64,000 nucleotides of DNA from Nonomuraea polychroma (GTDB taxonomy: Bacteria; Actinomycetota; Actinomycetes; Streptosporangiales; Streptosporangiaceae): the NCBI RefSeq assembly GCF_004011505.1, contig NZ_SAUN01000001.1:3286001-3350000 (forward strand), written 5' to 3'. Under the pieces are notes generated by a model. It did not search any database and was not told the DNA's origin. It saw only the letters and a list, made by a program, of their open reading frames with translations. Of this stretch, positions 25,718 to 33,949 are shown piece by piece (the stretch's first letter is position 1; each line of letters begins with the position of its first letter). The translations under genes and the position numbers were made by a program.

Positions 25718-26629
25718 TCAGACTATGGCCGCACAGCGGAAACCCGTGTGCCCGGTCGAGGAGTCCGGTGTGTTGGCGGTGCGGGCGGCCACCCGGTAGC
25801 GGTTGCAGTAGGAGTCGTGGCACATGTACGAGCCGCCGCGGATCACCTTCGCCGACCCCTCCGCGGGTCCGGCCGGGTTCTCGGCGTGCGGCTCCCACGT
25901 CGTGCCCCACCAGTCGGCGGTCCATTCCCACACGTTGCCGGACACGTTGTACAAGCCGTACCCGTTGGGCTGGAACGACTTGACCGGCATCGTGCCCCGG
26001 CTCGGCGCGGTGGGGAAGCGGCCCTGCCAGATGTTGCACCGTGGCCGCCCGCTGGGCGCCAGCTCGTCGCCCCACGGGTACCTCTTCTGCTCCAGCCCGC
26101 CGCGGGCGGCCATCTCCCACTCCGCCTCGGTGGGCAGCCGCTTTCCCGCCCATGTGGCATACGCGGTGGCGTCGTTCCATGACACGTGCACGACGGGGTG
26201 GTTCTGCCGGTCGCCGATCGACGACCCCGGGCCTTCGGGGGAGCGCCACGTGGCGCCCTCCACGCCCGCCCACCAGGGCGCCCCCGGCACGGTCGCGTCC
26301 ATCACGCCGCCGGTGACGAACTGCCGGAACACGAACGACCAGCCGATCCGCTCGGCCTCGGTGACGTACCCGGTGTCCTTGACGAAGGTGGCGAACTGCG
26401 CGTTCGTCACGCACGCCGGATCGATCAGGAACGGGTCGAGCCGCACCTCCCTGACCGGACCCTCGCCGTCCTCGGGCCGGCCGTCCGGGTCGTTCCCGCC
26501 CATGAGGAACGTCCCGCCGGGGACGCGCACCATCCCACGCGGCGCCGCCCGCCGCGTGGTGATCCCCACCGGCTGCCGGTGCGTCCCGGCGGCCGCGCCG
26601 TCCCTGCTCGGGCCACAGCAAGCGCTCAA
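25718..26629 (-). CDS. Formylglycine-generating enzyme (sulfatase-modifying factor)
   Basis: About 303 residues if it begins at the TTG at 26629 (MSACCGPSRDG), a start that resembles other actinobacterial FGEs; GTG codons at 26686 and 26692 are alternatives. The FGE-sulfatase domain runs from VRVPGGTFLMGG to the C-terminus. It has the copper-binding active-site pair Cys270 and Cys275 in GGSYMCHDSYCNRYR, which separates true formylglycine-generating enzymes from the many related proteins lacking the pair. It oxidises a Cys in a CxPxR motif of target sulfatases to formylglycine. No sulfatase lies in the window. It is the first gene of an operon with the MurG-like transferase. Confidence 0.88.
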   Translation of the reverse strand: MSACCGPSRDGAAAGTHRQPVGITTRRAAPRGMVRVPGGTFLMGGNDPDGRPEDGEGPVREVRLDPFLIDPACVTNAQFATFVKDTGYVTEAERIGWSFVFRQFVTGGVMDATVPGAPWWAGVEGATWRSPEGPGSSIGDRQNHPVVHVSWNDATAYATWAGKRLPTEAEWEMAARGGLEQKRYPWGDELAPSGRPRCNIWQGRFPTAPSRGTMPVKSFQPNGYGLYNVSGNVWEWTADWWGTTWEPHAENPAGPAEGSAKVIRGGSYMCHDSYCNRYRVAARTANTPDSSTGHTGFRCAAIV

Positions 26630-26861
26630 AGATCCCCCAAACGTGTCACGACACCAAGGAAGGGTAGTCCCTGGACCGTGCCCCACGATCACGCGGCCGC
26701 CCCAGGTCTCGCCCTCCTTGGTGACCGAGCATCGTGGCACCGGGCGCCCGCGGGCGTTCCTGCGTGAGCGCTCAGTCAGGCCACCCGTCACGTTGGAGGA
26801 TCCGATGCCCGTACCCACCCTCTGTTTCGCCGTAAAAGCCCCAGAACGGTAGCGTTTTCCC

Positions 26862-27821
26862 ATGCGACTCGGCGTGCTGGACATCGGCTCGAACACGGTT
26901 CATTTACTGGTCGTCGACGCCCATCGCGGCGCCCGGCCGATTCCCGCGTTCTCTCACAAGGAGGGGCTCCGTCTGACGGAGTACCTCCGCAAGGACAACC
27001 GGCTGGCGGAGGAGGGCATCGAGCGGTTGTGCGCCTTCGTCCAGGAGGCCGTCCACCTGGCGGAGGACAAGGGGGTGGAGGACCTGCTGGCCTTCGCCAC
27101 CTCAGCCGTGCGCGAGGCGGCCAACGGCGAGGAGGTGCTCGCGCGCGTCGAGGACAGCTGCGGCGTGCACATCGAGGTGCTGTCCGGGCGGGACGAGGCC
27201 AGGCTGACGTTCCTGGCCGTGCGCCGCTGGTTCGGCTGGTCGTCGGGGCGGCTGCTGGCCTTCGACATCGGGGGCGGCTCGCTGGAGATCGCCGCCGGCG
27301 TGGACGAGGAGCCGGACGTGGCGGTGTCGCTGCCACTCGGCGCCGGGCGGCTGACCCGGGACTGGTTCACCGCCGACCCGCCGGCCGCCGACGAGGTGCG
27401 CAAGCTCCGCAAGCACGTACGCACCGAGATCGCCCGCACCGTCGGCGACATCGTCAGGTACGGCGAGCCCAACCGAGCCGTGGCCACGTCCAAGACCTTC
27501 AAGCAGCTGGCCAGGATCGCCGGAGCGGCGCCGTCCAGTGACGGCCCGTACGTGGCGCGCTCGCTGTCCCGGCAGGACATGGCCGAGTGGGCGGTCAAGC
27601 TCACCACGATGAACGCGGCCGAACGGGCGGAGTTGTCCGGCGTGTCCGAGGGCAGGGCCGCCCAGCTCGCCGCCGGGGCCCTGGTCGCGGATGCGGCTAT
27701 GGACCTGTTCGAGGTGGACCGGCTGGAGGTGTGTCCATGGGCGCTGCGCGAGGGCGTGATACTACGCCGACTCGACCTCCTGCCGGGGCGTCACGACCAG
27801 TCCGCCCCCGGGTCGGAGTAG
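26862..27821 (+). CDS. Exopolyphosphatase / guanosine pentaphosphate phosphatase family (Ppx/GppA)
   Basis: 319 residues, the size of actinobacterial Ppx proteins with only the two N-terminal actin-like domains. It starts [20 protein letters not shown] (phosphate loop 1), has [12 protein letters not shown] and [12 protein letters not shown], and the second phosphate loop [13 protein letters not shown]. The family removes terminal phosphates from polyphosphate or converts pppGpp to ppGpp. The end contains [33 protein letters not shown], which is usual for the family. Single gene, divergent from the FGE operon. Confidence 0.93.
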   Translation: MRLGVLDIGSNTVHLLVVDAHRGARPIPAFSHKEGLRLTEYLRKDNRLAEEGIERLCAFVQEAVHLAEDKGVEDLLAFATSAVREAANGEEVLARVEDSCGVHIEVLSGRDEARLTFLAVRRWFGWSSGRLLAFDIGGGSLEIAAGVDEEPDVAVSLPLGAGRLTRDWFTADPPAADEVRKLRKHVRTEIARTVGDIVRYGEPNRAVATSKTFKQLARIAGAAPSSDGPYVARSLSRQDMAEWAVKLTTMNAAERAELSGVSEGRAAQLAAGALVADAAMDLFEVDRLEVCPWALREGVILRRLDLLPGRHDQSAPGSE

Positions 27822-27897
27822 CCGCAGTCATCGGAGTAAGCCTGATATATCCCCAAAAATCTGCATAAGCCGCGGGCGACCGGGCACCTTCCGGCGA

Positions 27898-28260
27898 ATG
27901 TTGGACGTGTTCGGCGCCATCGGGTCCCTGGTGGTCGTCCTGTTGCTGATCGTCCTGGCCACCCTCGTCATCTCGGCCGTCGTCCTGGTCACGCTCGCCG
28001 CCCTGGTCGGGTCGATGACCGACTGGCGCAGGCTGTGGCGGCGGCTGACCCGCAGACAGGCCCGGCTGACGCTGAAGCTCAGCGGGAGCGCGGTGCCTGA
28101 GCGGCGGCGGGCGGAACTGAGCGGCGGCACGCCCCGGCTCCGGCGGCGCTTCCAGCTCGGCGGCGCCGCGCCCAGGACAGGCCGCGGTCTCGGAGGCGGC
28201 CCGCACCGGTCCGCGCCCCGCGAGCACCGGCCGGCAGAGCGGCACTCCAGACTCTCGTAG
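27898..28260 (+). CDS. Small membrane protein with basic tail
   Basis: 120 residues: one or two hydrophobic helices in the first 42 residues (VVVLLLIVLATLVISAVVLV), then a strongly basic, Arg-rich tail. Such proteins sit in the inner face of the membrane. No family recognised. The long Arg-rich tail could partly reflect high GC content rather than selection, so the true C-terminus is uncertain. Confidence 0.45.
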   Translation: MLDVFGAIGSLVVVLLLIVLATLVISAVVLVTLAALVGSMTDWRRLWRRLTRRQARLTLKLSGSAVPERRRAELSGGTPRLRRRFQLGGAAPRTGRGLGGGPHRSAPREHRPAERHSRLS

Positions 28261-28339
28261 CGGGCGGTCCCCGAGGGATCGCAGGGGGCGGGGGTCGCCG
28301 TAGGGGGTGTGCGTAGCGGCAGGGGTATTCAGGGCCGGG

Positions 28340-28771
28340 TCACGACGCCATGAGGGGTGGGCCGGCCGCTCCCGGTGCGTATCGCAGCCTCTTCTCCAGG
28401 CACACGACCGCCCCGTTCTCGCGTTTGTTCGTGAAACGGATGTCGTCGGCGAGCGCCCGCATGATCTGCAGTCCTCGTCCGTGCTCGGATCCCGGCTCGG
28501 GATCGAGCACCGCGCGCGGGTCGAAGCCGTCGCCCGCGTCGACGACCCTGATGACGCACAGGTCATCGTGGACGCTGGCGCTGACCGTGTAGTTGTCGCT
28601 CGGCCCCGCATGTTTGATCACGTTGGAGCACGCCTCGGTCAGCATGAGCTCGATGTCCTCGCGAACCTGCTGCTCGACGCCGAGCGAGCGAAGTGTGCCG
28701 TCCAGCATCTGCCTGGTCAGCGGGACGCTCGCCGCATCTCTGGGCAGTCGGAGCGCGATTGTGGCCTCCAC
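28340..28771 (-). CDS. RsbW-like anti-sigma regulatory factor (HATPase_c_2)
   Basis: 143 residues from a GTG at 28771 with GGAGGAGG just upstream. It is a single GHKL ATPase domain: N-box LMLTEACSNVIKHAG, G1 box VVDAGDGFDP, G2 box HGRGLQIMRALADDI. The family phosphorylates STAS-domain anti-anti-sigma factors and binds sigma factors in partner switching. A STAS protein is encoded about 2.4 kb away (31147-31473); no sigma-factor gene is in the window. Confidence 0.9.
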   Translation of the reverse strand: MEATIALRLPRDAASVPLTRQMLDGTLRSLGVEQQVREDIELMLTEACSNVIKHAGPSDNYTVSASVHDDLCVIRVVDAGDGFDPRAVLDPEPGSEHGRGLQIMRALADDIRFTNKRENGAVVCLEKRLRYAPGAAGPPLMAS

Positions 28772-28837
28772 TGCGCCTCCTCCCGTCTGGATGCGTGCCT
28801 CGCCCTCCTGCCCCCGATCCTCCGCCCCAATCGTCCC

Positions 28838-28889
28838 TTTAGCCGCTAAAAGTCCGGAAAGGCTACGATGGTCCGCGTCCAGCGGACCA
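28838..28889. promoter_or_regulatory. Two palindromes upstream of the RsbW-like gene
   Basis: TTTAGC-C-GCTAAA at 28838-28850 is a near-perfect 13-bp palindrome in an AT-rich spot. TGGTCCGC and GCGGACCA at 28869-28889 pair perfectly around 5 bases. They lie between the TetR stop and the RsbW-like start. The second could be a hairpin terminator for the TetR gene; the first lies where a promoter or operator of the RsbW-like gene would be. Confidence 0.4.
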
Positions 28890-28895
28890 CCGTAG

Positions 28896-28956
28896 TAGCG
28901 ATTTGTGCACCTGCGGGTGGTTCCCGACCAGCGGATAGGTAGCGATGTGTGCACCT
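28896..28956. repeat. 17-bp direct repeat upstream of RsbW-like gene
   Basis: TAGCGATTTGTGCACCT (28896-28912) is repeated with one change as TAGCGATGTGTGCACCT (28940-28956), 44 bp apart, or about four helical turns. Each copy contains the palindrome GTGCAC. The second copy reaches the stop codon of the TetR gene. Spacing and position suggest a pair of protein-binding sites. Confidence 0.55.
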
Positions 28957-29494
28957 ATGGTTCGAGCAGCCGCAGGGCCACCTCCATGGACGCCTTGTCG
29001 ACCTCGTCCTCGGTCAGATCGCCCGGCATCCACTTGCCCGCGTGCAACGCGAACAACGCCAGCGAGCGGCTGATCCGCTCCACCGGCGTGGCCTCGGGAC
29101 CGCTCAGCTGGTTCGCCAGCTCCAGCATCAGGTCGCGCATCCTGCTGAGCTTCGGATGGTCGCGCAGCGCCGTCTGGTTGCGCTCCAGGAACCTCGCCAT
29201 CTGGATGTGCTGGGGTCGCTTGAGTTTCGCGGCGTAGCGCTCCAGCACCTCACGCCGCGTCTCCGGCGTCCTCGGCTGAGATTTCACCCACTCGAGCAGC
29301 TCCTCCACGTCGGCGATGCGGAGATCGACCAGGCTCGTGACGATGTCGTCCTTCGTCTTGAAGTGGTAGTAGAGGGCGGCCTTCGTCACGCCGAGCTCCT
29401 CGGCGATCTCCCGCAGCGAGGTCGCCTCGTACCCCTGCTCGGTGAAGAGTCTCAGCGCGATCTCCTGGATCCGCGTTCGCGTGTCTTCCCGCAC
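28955..29494 (-). CDS. TetR-family repressor of the adjacent exporter
   Basis: 179 residues. The N-terminal HTH reads IQEIALRLFTEQGYEATSLR, then EIAEELGVTKAALYYHF. The remaining helices form the ligand-binding domain. It is divergent from a 14-TM drug exporter, and the gap holds two copies of a TetR-type palindrome covering the exporter promoter, so it almost surely represses the exporter and itself, releasing on binding the exported compound. Confidence 0.94.
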   Translation of the reverse strand: MREDTRTRIQEIALRLFTEQGYEATSLREIAEELGVTKAALYYHFKTKDDIVTSLVDLRIADVEELLEWVKSQPRTPETRREVLERYAAKLKRPQHIQMARFLERNQTALRDHPKLSRMRDLMLELANQLSGPEATPVERISRSLALFALHAGKWMPGDLTEDEVDKASMEVALRLLEP

Positions 29495-29510
29495 TGTGCA
29501 CCTCTTCCAA

Positions 29511-29564
29511 CTTGACGGCCGACAAGTAAGTATTTAGCTTAGTCTATGCTTGCCGGTCGGCAAG
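29511..29564 (+). promoter_or_regulatory. Exporter promoter flanked by two TetR operators
   Basis: Operator 1 is CTTGACGGCCGACAAG (29511-29526); operator 2 is CTTGCCGGTCGGCAAG (29549-29564). They share the consensus CTTGMCGGYCGRCAAG and lie 38 bp apart centre to centre. A promoter fits between them: -35 TTGACG (29512-29517) inside operator 1, 17 bp, then -10 TAGCTT (29535-29540), placing operator 2 over the transcription start. This layout explains repression of the exporter by the divergent TetR protein. Confidence 0.75.
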
Positions 29565-29591
29565 TAAGCATGCGGGGAAAATGGGGGCTGC

Positions 29592-31166
29592 GTGGTGGCG
29601 GAGGCAGTCGGGCGGCGTCGCGAGGTCGTGGTGGTCCTGCCAGGGCTGATGCTGGCGATGGTGCTGGCCATGCTGGACAACATGATCGTGAGCACGGCCC
29701 TGCCGCGCATCGTGGGGGAGCTCGGGGGCCTGTCGCACCTGTCCTGGGTCGTGACGGCGTACGTGCTGGGCACCACCGTCTCGACGCCCATCTGGGGCAA
29801 GATCGGGGACCTGTACGGACGCAAGATCATCTTCCTGGTCTCGATCGTCATCTTCATGATCGGATCCGCGCTCTGCGGCATGGCCGGGTCGTCGTTGTTC
29901 GGCGGGGTGGACGGCGGCATGGCGGAGCTGATCGCGTTCCGGGCCGTGCAGGGCCTCGGCGCGGGCGGCCTGATGGTGAACGTCATGGCGATCATCGGCG
30001 ACCTGGTGCCGCCCCGCGAGCGCGGCCAGTACCAGGGCATCATGGCCGGCATCATGTCGCTGGCGATGATCGCCGGCCCGCTGGTCGGCGGGTTCATCAC
30101 CGACCACCTCGACTGGCGCTGGGCCTTCTACGTGAACCTGCCGGTCGGCGCGGTCGCGCTGGTCCTCATCGTGGCGAAACTGCACCTCCCCAAGCTGCAC
30201 AACAAGGTGCGCATCGACTGGGCGGGCGCGGTCCTGCTGTCGATCAGCATCACGGCGATGGTGCTCATCACGACCTGGGGCGGCAACGAATACGCGTGGG
30301 GCTCCTGGCAGATCCTCGGCCTGGCCGCGACCGCCGTGCTCACGCTGGTGGCGTTCGTGCTGGTCGAGCGGAAGGCCGACGAGCCGATCATGCCGCTGCA
30401 GCTGTTCAGGATCCGCAACTTCACGCTGATCTCGGCCATCGGCTTCCTGCTCGGCTTCGCCATGTTCGGCGCGATCAACTTCCTGCCGCTGTTCCAGCAG
30501 ACCGTGCAGGGCGCCAGCGCCACCAACTCCGGCCTGCTGCTCCTGCCGATGATGGGCGCGGCCATGGTCGTGTCGCTGGTCGTGGGCAAGGCCATCACCA
30601 GCACGGGCAAGTACAAGATCTATCCGGTGCTCGGCGGCGTCGGCATGGCGGCCGGCATGTGGCTGCTGTCCACGATGGACGTCGGCACGCCCACCTGGCT
30701 GACCGGCGTCTACATCGCGGTGCTCGGGCTCGGCATGGGCTTCCTCATGCAGACCACGCTGCTGATCGCGCAGAACAGCGTCGGGCAGCGCGACCTCGGC
30801 GTCTCCAGCAGCGCCACCACGTTCTTCCGGTCGATCGGCGGCTCGTTCGGCGTCTCGTTGTTCGGCGCGGTCTTCAACAGCACCTTCCAGTCCGAGCTGA
30901 CCGCCAGGTTCGGGGCACGCGCGGCGGAGGGGATCGCCGCGGGCGGCGGCAGGATGGACCCGGCGTCCCTCGCCCAGCTGTCGAGCGCGCAGCGGACGGG
31001 GATCCTGGAGTCGCTGGCGACGTCGATCTCCGGCGTCTTCTGGTGGGCCATCGCCTTCGCCGTGGTGGTGCCGGTGCTGGCGGCGTTCATCAAGGAGATC
31101 CCGCTGCGCGGCGGCGAGCCCGTGGCCGCCCCGCCGAAGGAGCCCGTCACTCCGGCGGCAGGCTGA
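29592..31166 (+). CDS. MFS drug exporter, DHA2 (EmrB/QacA) family, 14 membrane helices
   Basis: 524 residues from a GTG at 29592. It shows the DHA2 hallmarks: MLAMLDNMIVSTALPRIVGEL (motif D1), GKIGDLYGRKI (motif A), FRAVQGLGAGGL (motif B) and GPLVGGFITDHLDWRWAFYVNLPVG (motif C region). Fourteen hydrophobic segments can be counted. It exports lipophilic compounds with proton exchange across the cytoplasmic membrane. Regulated by the divergent TetR through two operators. The 3' end overlaps the STAS gene by 20 nt tail to tail. Confidence 0.95.
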   Translation: MVAEAVGRRREVVVVLPGLMLAMVLAMLDNMIVSTALPRIVGELGGLSHLSWVVTAYVLGTTVSTPIWGKIGDLYGRKIIFLVSIVIFMIGSALCGMAGSSLFGGVDGGMAELIAFRAVQGLGAGGLMVNVMAIIGDLVPPRERGQYQGIMAGIMSLAMIAGPLVGGFITDHLDWRWAFYVNLPVGAVALVLIVAKLHLPKLHNKVRIDWAGAVLLSISITAMVLITTWGGNEYAWGSWQILGLAATAVLTLVAFVLVERKADEPIMPLQLFRIRNFTLISAIGFLLGFAMFGAINFLPLFQQTVQGASATNSGLLLLPMMGAAMVVSLVVGKAITSTGKYKIYPVLGGVGMAAGMWLLSTMDVGTPTWLTGVYIAVLGLGMGFLMQTTLLIAQNSVGQRDLGVSSSATTFFRSIGGSFGVSLFGAVFNSTFQSELTARFGARAAEGIAAGGGRMDPASLAQLSSAQRTGILESLATSISGVFWWAIAFAVVVPVLAAFIKEIPLRGGEPVAAPPKEPVTPAAG

Positions 31167-31473
31167 ACAGCGGATCGAGCGCGGTCATCGTGAGCAGCTT
31201 GCGCAGATAGGGCGTCAGCGCCACCACATGCACCACCGCGCGGGCCTCCTCGGCCCGCTGCTGGAGGCGTACGAGTGCGGCCAGGCCGGAGGAGTCGATG
31301 AAGGTCAGCTCCGACAGGTCCACGTCGATCCTGCGGTAGCCGTCCGCGAAGGTCAGAGCTGCGAGCTGGGACGCCGAGCCGTGGTCCAGGGCGCCGCCGA
31401 GTGCGAGCGCGACGGTCGTCGCGTCCGGAGCGGCGACCTCGATGCGCAAGGGCATCCTCTCGAGCACCCCCAT
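31147..31473 (-). CDS. STAS-domain anti-anti-sigma factor-like protein
   Basis: 108 residues, one STAS domain. The phospho-loop is VDLSELTFIDSSGLAALVRL, with the Asp-Ser-Ser of the RsbV/SpoIIAA family, the Ser being the one phosphorylated by RsbW-type kinases. It may be the partner of the RsbW-like protein at 28340-28771, though the genes are not adjacent and other partners elsewhere are possible. Confidence 0.9.
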   Translation of the reverse strand: MGVLERMPLRIEVAAPDATTVALALGGALDHGSASQLAALTFADGYRRIDVDLSELTFIDSSGLAALVRLQQRAEEARAVVHVVALTPYLRKLLTMTALDPLFSLPPE

Positions 31474-31532
31474 AGCTTAACCGGGAGAAAATGGGAGGCG
31501 CCGGGCAGGCCGGCCGGTGCACAATCCAGCCC

Positions 31533-32462
31533 ATGCATACTCTCCGCCGGCCCCGCGTGGACGACGCCGCCGCCATGTACGAGCTCATCGCGGCCTATGA
31601 GACCGCGGTCCTCGGGGCGCCGGACATGACGCTCCAAGACGTCCAGGACGAGCTGGTGGAGCCCGACTTCGACCGCGACAAGGACGGCTGGCTGGCACAG
31701 GACGCCGACGGCAGGCTCCTCGCGTCGGCCTGGGCGTGCAGCGACGGCGACAGCGATCTGGTGCACGTCGACGTGATCGTCCGGCCCGGGGTCGAAGGGC
31801 TCGCGGACGAGCTGTGGCCGCTGGTCATCGGGCGCGCCCGCGAGCTGGCCGCCGAGCGCGGGCACGACGGTCTCACCCTGCACATCGGGATCTACCGCGC
31901 CGACCATGTCAAGCAGGGCATGGCGAAGGAGCAGGGCTTCGAGCCCGGCACGAGCTTCCATCGCATGCGTATCGACCACGAGGGCCCCGTCGAGGCGCCG
32001 GTCCCGCCGGCCGGGCTCACGCTGCACTCAGGCGAGAGCGAGGACGTGCGGCGGGAGGCGCACCGGGTGCAGCAGGAGTCCTTCGCCGAGCACTTCGGGT
32101 TCGTGAAGCTCGACTACGACCTGTGGTACGAGCGCAGGCAGGCGCAGAGCGTCAACGACTGGAGCCAGCTCGCGCTCGCCAGGATCGACGGGCGCGCGGC
32201 GGCGGTGCTGATCGGCAACAACCAGTTCCTGCCGGACCAGGACTGCGGATACGTGGCCACGCTGGGCGTGCTGCCCGAGTTCCGTGGGCGGGGACTGGGG
32301 CGGTTCCTGCTGGGGCACGCCTTCGCCGCCGACGCGGCCCGCGGGCGCAAGGGCACCATCCTTCACGTGGACTCCAACAACACCACGCCGGCGCTGGGGT
32401 TGTACGAGTCGGCGGGGATGCGGCCGGTCATGGTCATCGACGTCTGGCGCCGCCGCCTCTGA
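31533..32462 (+). CDS. GNAT acetyltransferase, two tandem domains
   Basis: 309 residues from the ATG at 31533 (an in-frame ATG 14 codons earlier overlaps the region of the STAS start). The first domain (about 1-150) is weak; the second (about 165-309) has motif A VATLGVLPEFRGRGLGRFLLGHAF and motif B NNTTPALGLYESAGM. It resembles the tandem GNAT at 7374-8345 in architecture but not closely in sequence. Substrate unknown. Confidence 0.87.
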   Translation: MHTLRRPRVDDAAAMYELIAAYETAVLGAPDMTLQDVQDELVEPDFDRDKDGWLAQDADGRLLASAWACSDGDSDLVHVDVIVRPGVEGLADELWPLVIGRARELAAERGHDGLTLHIGIYRADHVKQGMAKEQGFEPGTSFHRMRIDHEGPVEAPVPPAGLTLHSGESEDVRREAHRVQQESFAEHFGFVKLDYDLWYERRQAQSVNDWSQLALARIDGRAAAVLIGNNQFLPDQDCGYVATLGVLPEFRGRGLGRFLLGHAFAADAARGRKGTILHVDSNNTTPALGLYESAGMRPVMVIDVWRRRL

Positions 32463-32671
32463 CCCGCGCTGCCTCTGGCCGGCGTCGCCCCTGGCGCGCT
32501 CACACCAGCCCGCCTGCGCCGCGGTCGGTGTCCGCAGACATGCGACGGTCCGTCCCGCGCCGCTCGGTACAGCCGAATCCAGCGGTGCGGCGAGGTGGGG
32601 CGGCCTGGTGGGCGCCGAAGCGGTGCTGCGGGATGGTGTGGTGGGGTGGTGCGGGCGGGATCGGTGGAGGG

Positions 32672-33949
32672 CTAGACGCGGTGCCGGGACAGGTGTTCCA
32701 GCACCGACTGGTTGGCCTCCCACCCGTCCGGGAACTTCACCGGCACCCCCAGCTGCACCGGCTCCGCCGACGGATGGGCGTCCAGCAGTTCGGCGATGCC
32801 CGCCCTGGCCACCACCACGCACGCGTGCCGGTGCCGTGAGGCCAGCACGCACAACCGCCCCGACTCCAGGTGGAACGCCGTCGCGTCGCGGCGGCCGGAC
32901 AGCGGGTGCAGCACGATCGTCACGTCGTACTCCCGCCCCTGCAGCCGGTTCGCGGTGTCCACGGTGATCTCCGGCGGCAGACCCGCCGCGCGGATGGCCG
33001 CGACCTGGTCCCGGTGGGCGGCCCCGACCGCGATCCGGTCCGCCGTCACCGGCCGCTCGCCCTGCTCCGAGCTCGCCACCGCGCCCCGCTGCAGCAGCCG
33101 CTCGGCCAGCAGCGCCACCGCCTGCACGGCCTCCCCGTCGGTACGCACCGTGTGCCGGTTCGGCAGCTCCAGCAGCGCCCACCCGGACCGGGCGGCCTCC
33201 TCCAGCGCCCGGTCGTGCACGGTCCCCATGCCGCCCGTCACCAGCTCCAGCCGCCGATCCCCAGGCCCCGTTCCCGACCTGAACCCGGTGAACGGGTAGA
33301 ACGCCCGCGACACCACCGGCGCCGCCGACGCCGGCAGCCGCCACGACACCGGCAGCCGGTGCACCGGCAGATCCGGATTGTGCCGCAGCAGCACCGACAC
33401 CGCGCTCTGCAGCGGGTCCCACGACAACCCCGACCAGCGGTCCCCGTCCACGATCGAGAACGGGTCCAGCTGCCCCGGATCTCCCACGAACAGCGCCCGC
33501 TCGAACAGCCCCGCGATCCGCAGCAGCTTGTCCGAGCGCATCTGGTACGCCTCGTCCACGATCGCCCACGGCCACACCCGGTCGCCGATCCACGCCCACT
33601 TGTCGGCCGTGGCGATGACGATGTCCGGATCGCCCAAATCCTGGATCCTGGTGCCGAACCGCACACCGGGCAGCTCCAGCAGGCGCAGCGGCGGCACGTA
33701 CCCGCTCGCCGACAGCCGCCCCACCGTCAGGCGCGGATGCTTGTCCGAGATCCGGGACACCAGGTCGTCGACCTGCTCGTTGGTCTGGGCGACGATCATC
33801 AGCGGCTCGCCGGTGGCCGCGATGTGCGCCGCCGCCCGCACGACGAGGGTGGACTTGCCCGCACCCGGCGGCGAGTCGACGACCACGCCCCGATGCCGCG
33901 GCAGGTCGGCCAGCACGTCCGCGATGACCTGCTCCGGGCTGCCGGTCAC
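32672..33949 (-). CDS. SF1 helicase of the UPF1/Dna2 type, last gene of a four-gene cluster
   Basis: 425 residues from the GTG at 33949, which overlaps the upstream stop (GTGA). Helicase motifs in order: Walker A PPGAGKST (about 27-34), Q/Ia region IVAQTNEQVDDLV, motif II WAIVDEAYQM, motif III ALFVGDPGQLDPF, motif IV VSWRLP, motif V VDTANRLQGREYDVTIV, motif VI VLASRHRHACVVVAR. The DEAY and GDPGQLxP boxes place it near UPF1/Dna2/Senataxin helicases, which move 5' to 3'. It is short, without the long N-terminal and 1B/stalk insertions of those relatives; the preceding 479-residue protein may supply such parts. Probably works with the Cas4-like nuclease of the same operon. Confidence 0.88.
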   Translation of the reverse strand: MTGSPEQVIADVLADLPRHRGVVVDSPPGAGKSTLVVRAAAHIAATGEPLMIVAQTNEQVDDLVSRISDKHPRLTVGRLSASGYVPPLRLLELPGVRFGTRIQDLGDPDIVIATADKWAWIGDRVWPWAIVDEAYQMRSDKLLRIAGLFERALFVGDPGQLDPFSIVDGDRWSGLSWDPLQSAVSVLLRHNPDLPVHRLPVSWRLPASAAPVVSRAFYPFTGFRSGTGPGDRRLELVTGGMGTVHDRALEEAARSGWALLELPNRHTVRTDGEAVQAVALLAERLLQRGAVASSEQGERPVTADRIAVGAAHRDQVAAIRAAGLPPEITVDTANRLQGREYDVTIVLHPLSGRRDATAFHLESGRLCVLASRHRHACVVVARAGIAELLDAHPSAEPVQLGVPVKFPDGWEANQSVLEHLSRHRV

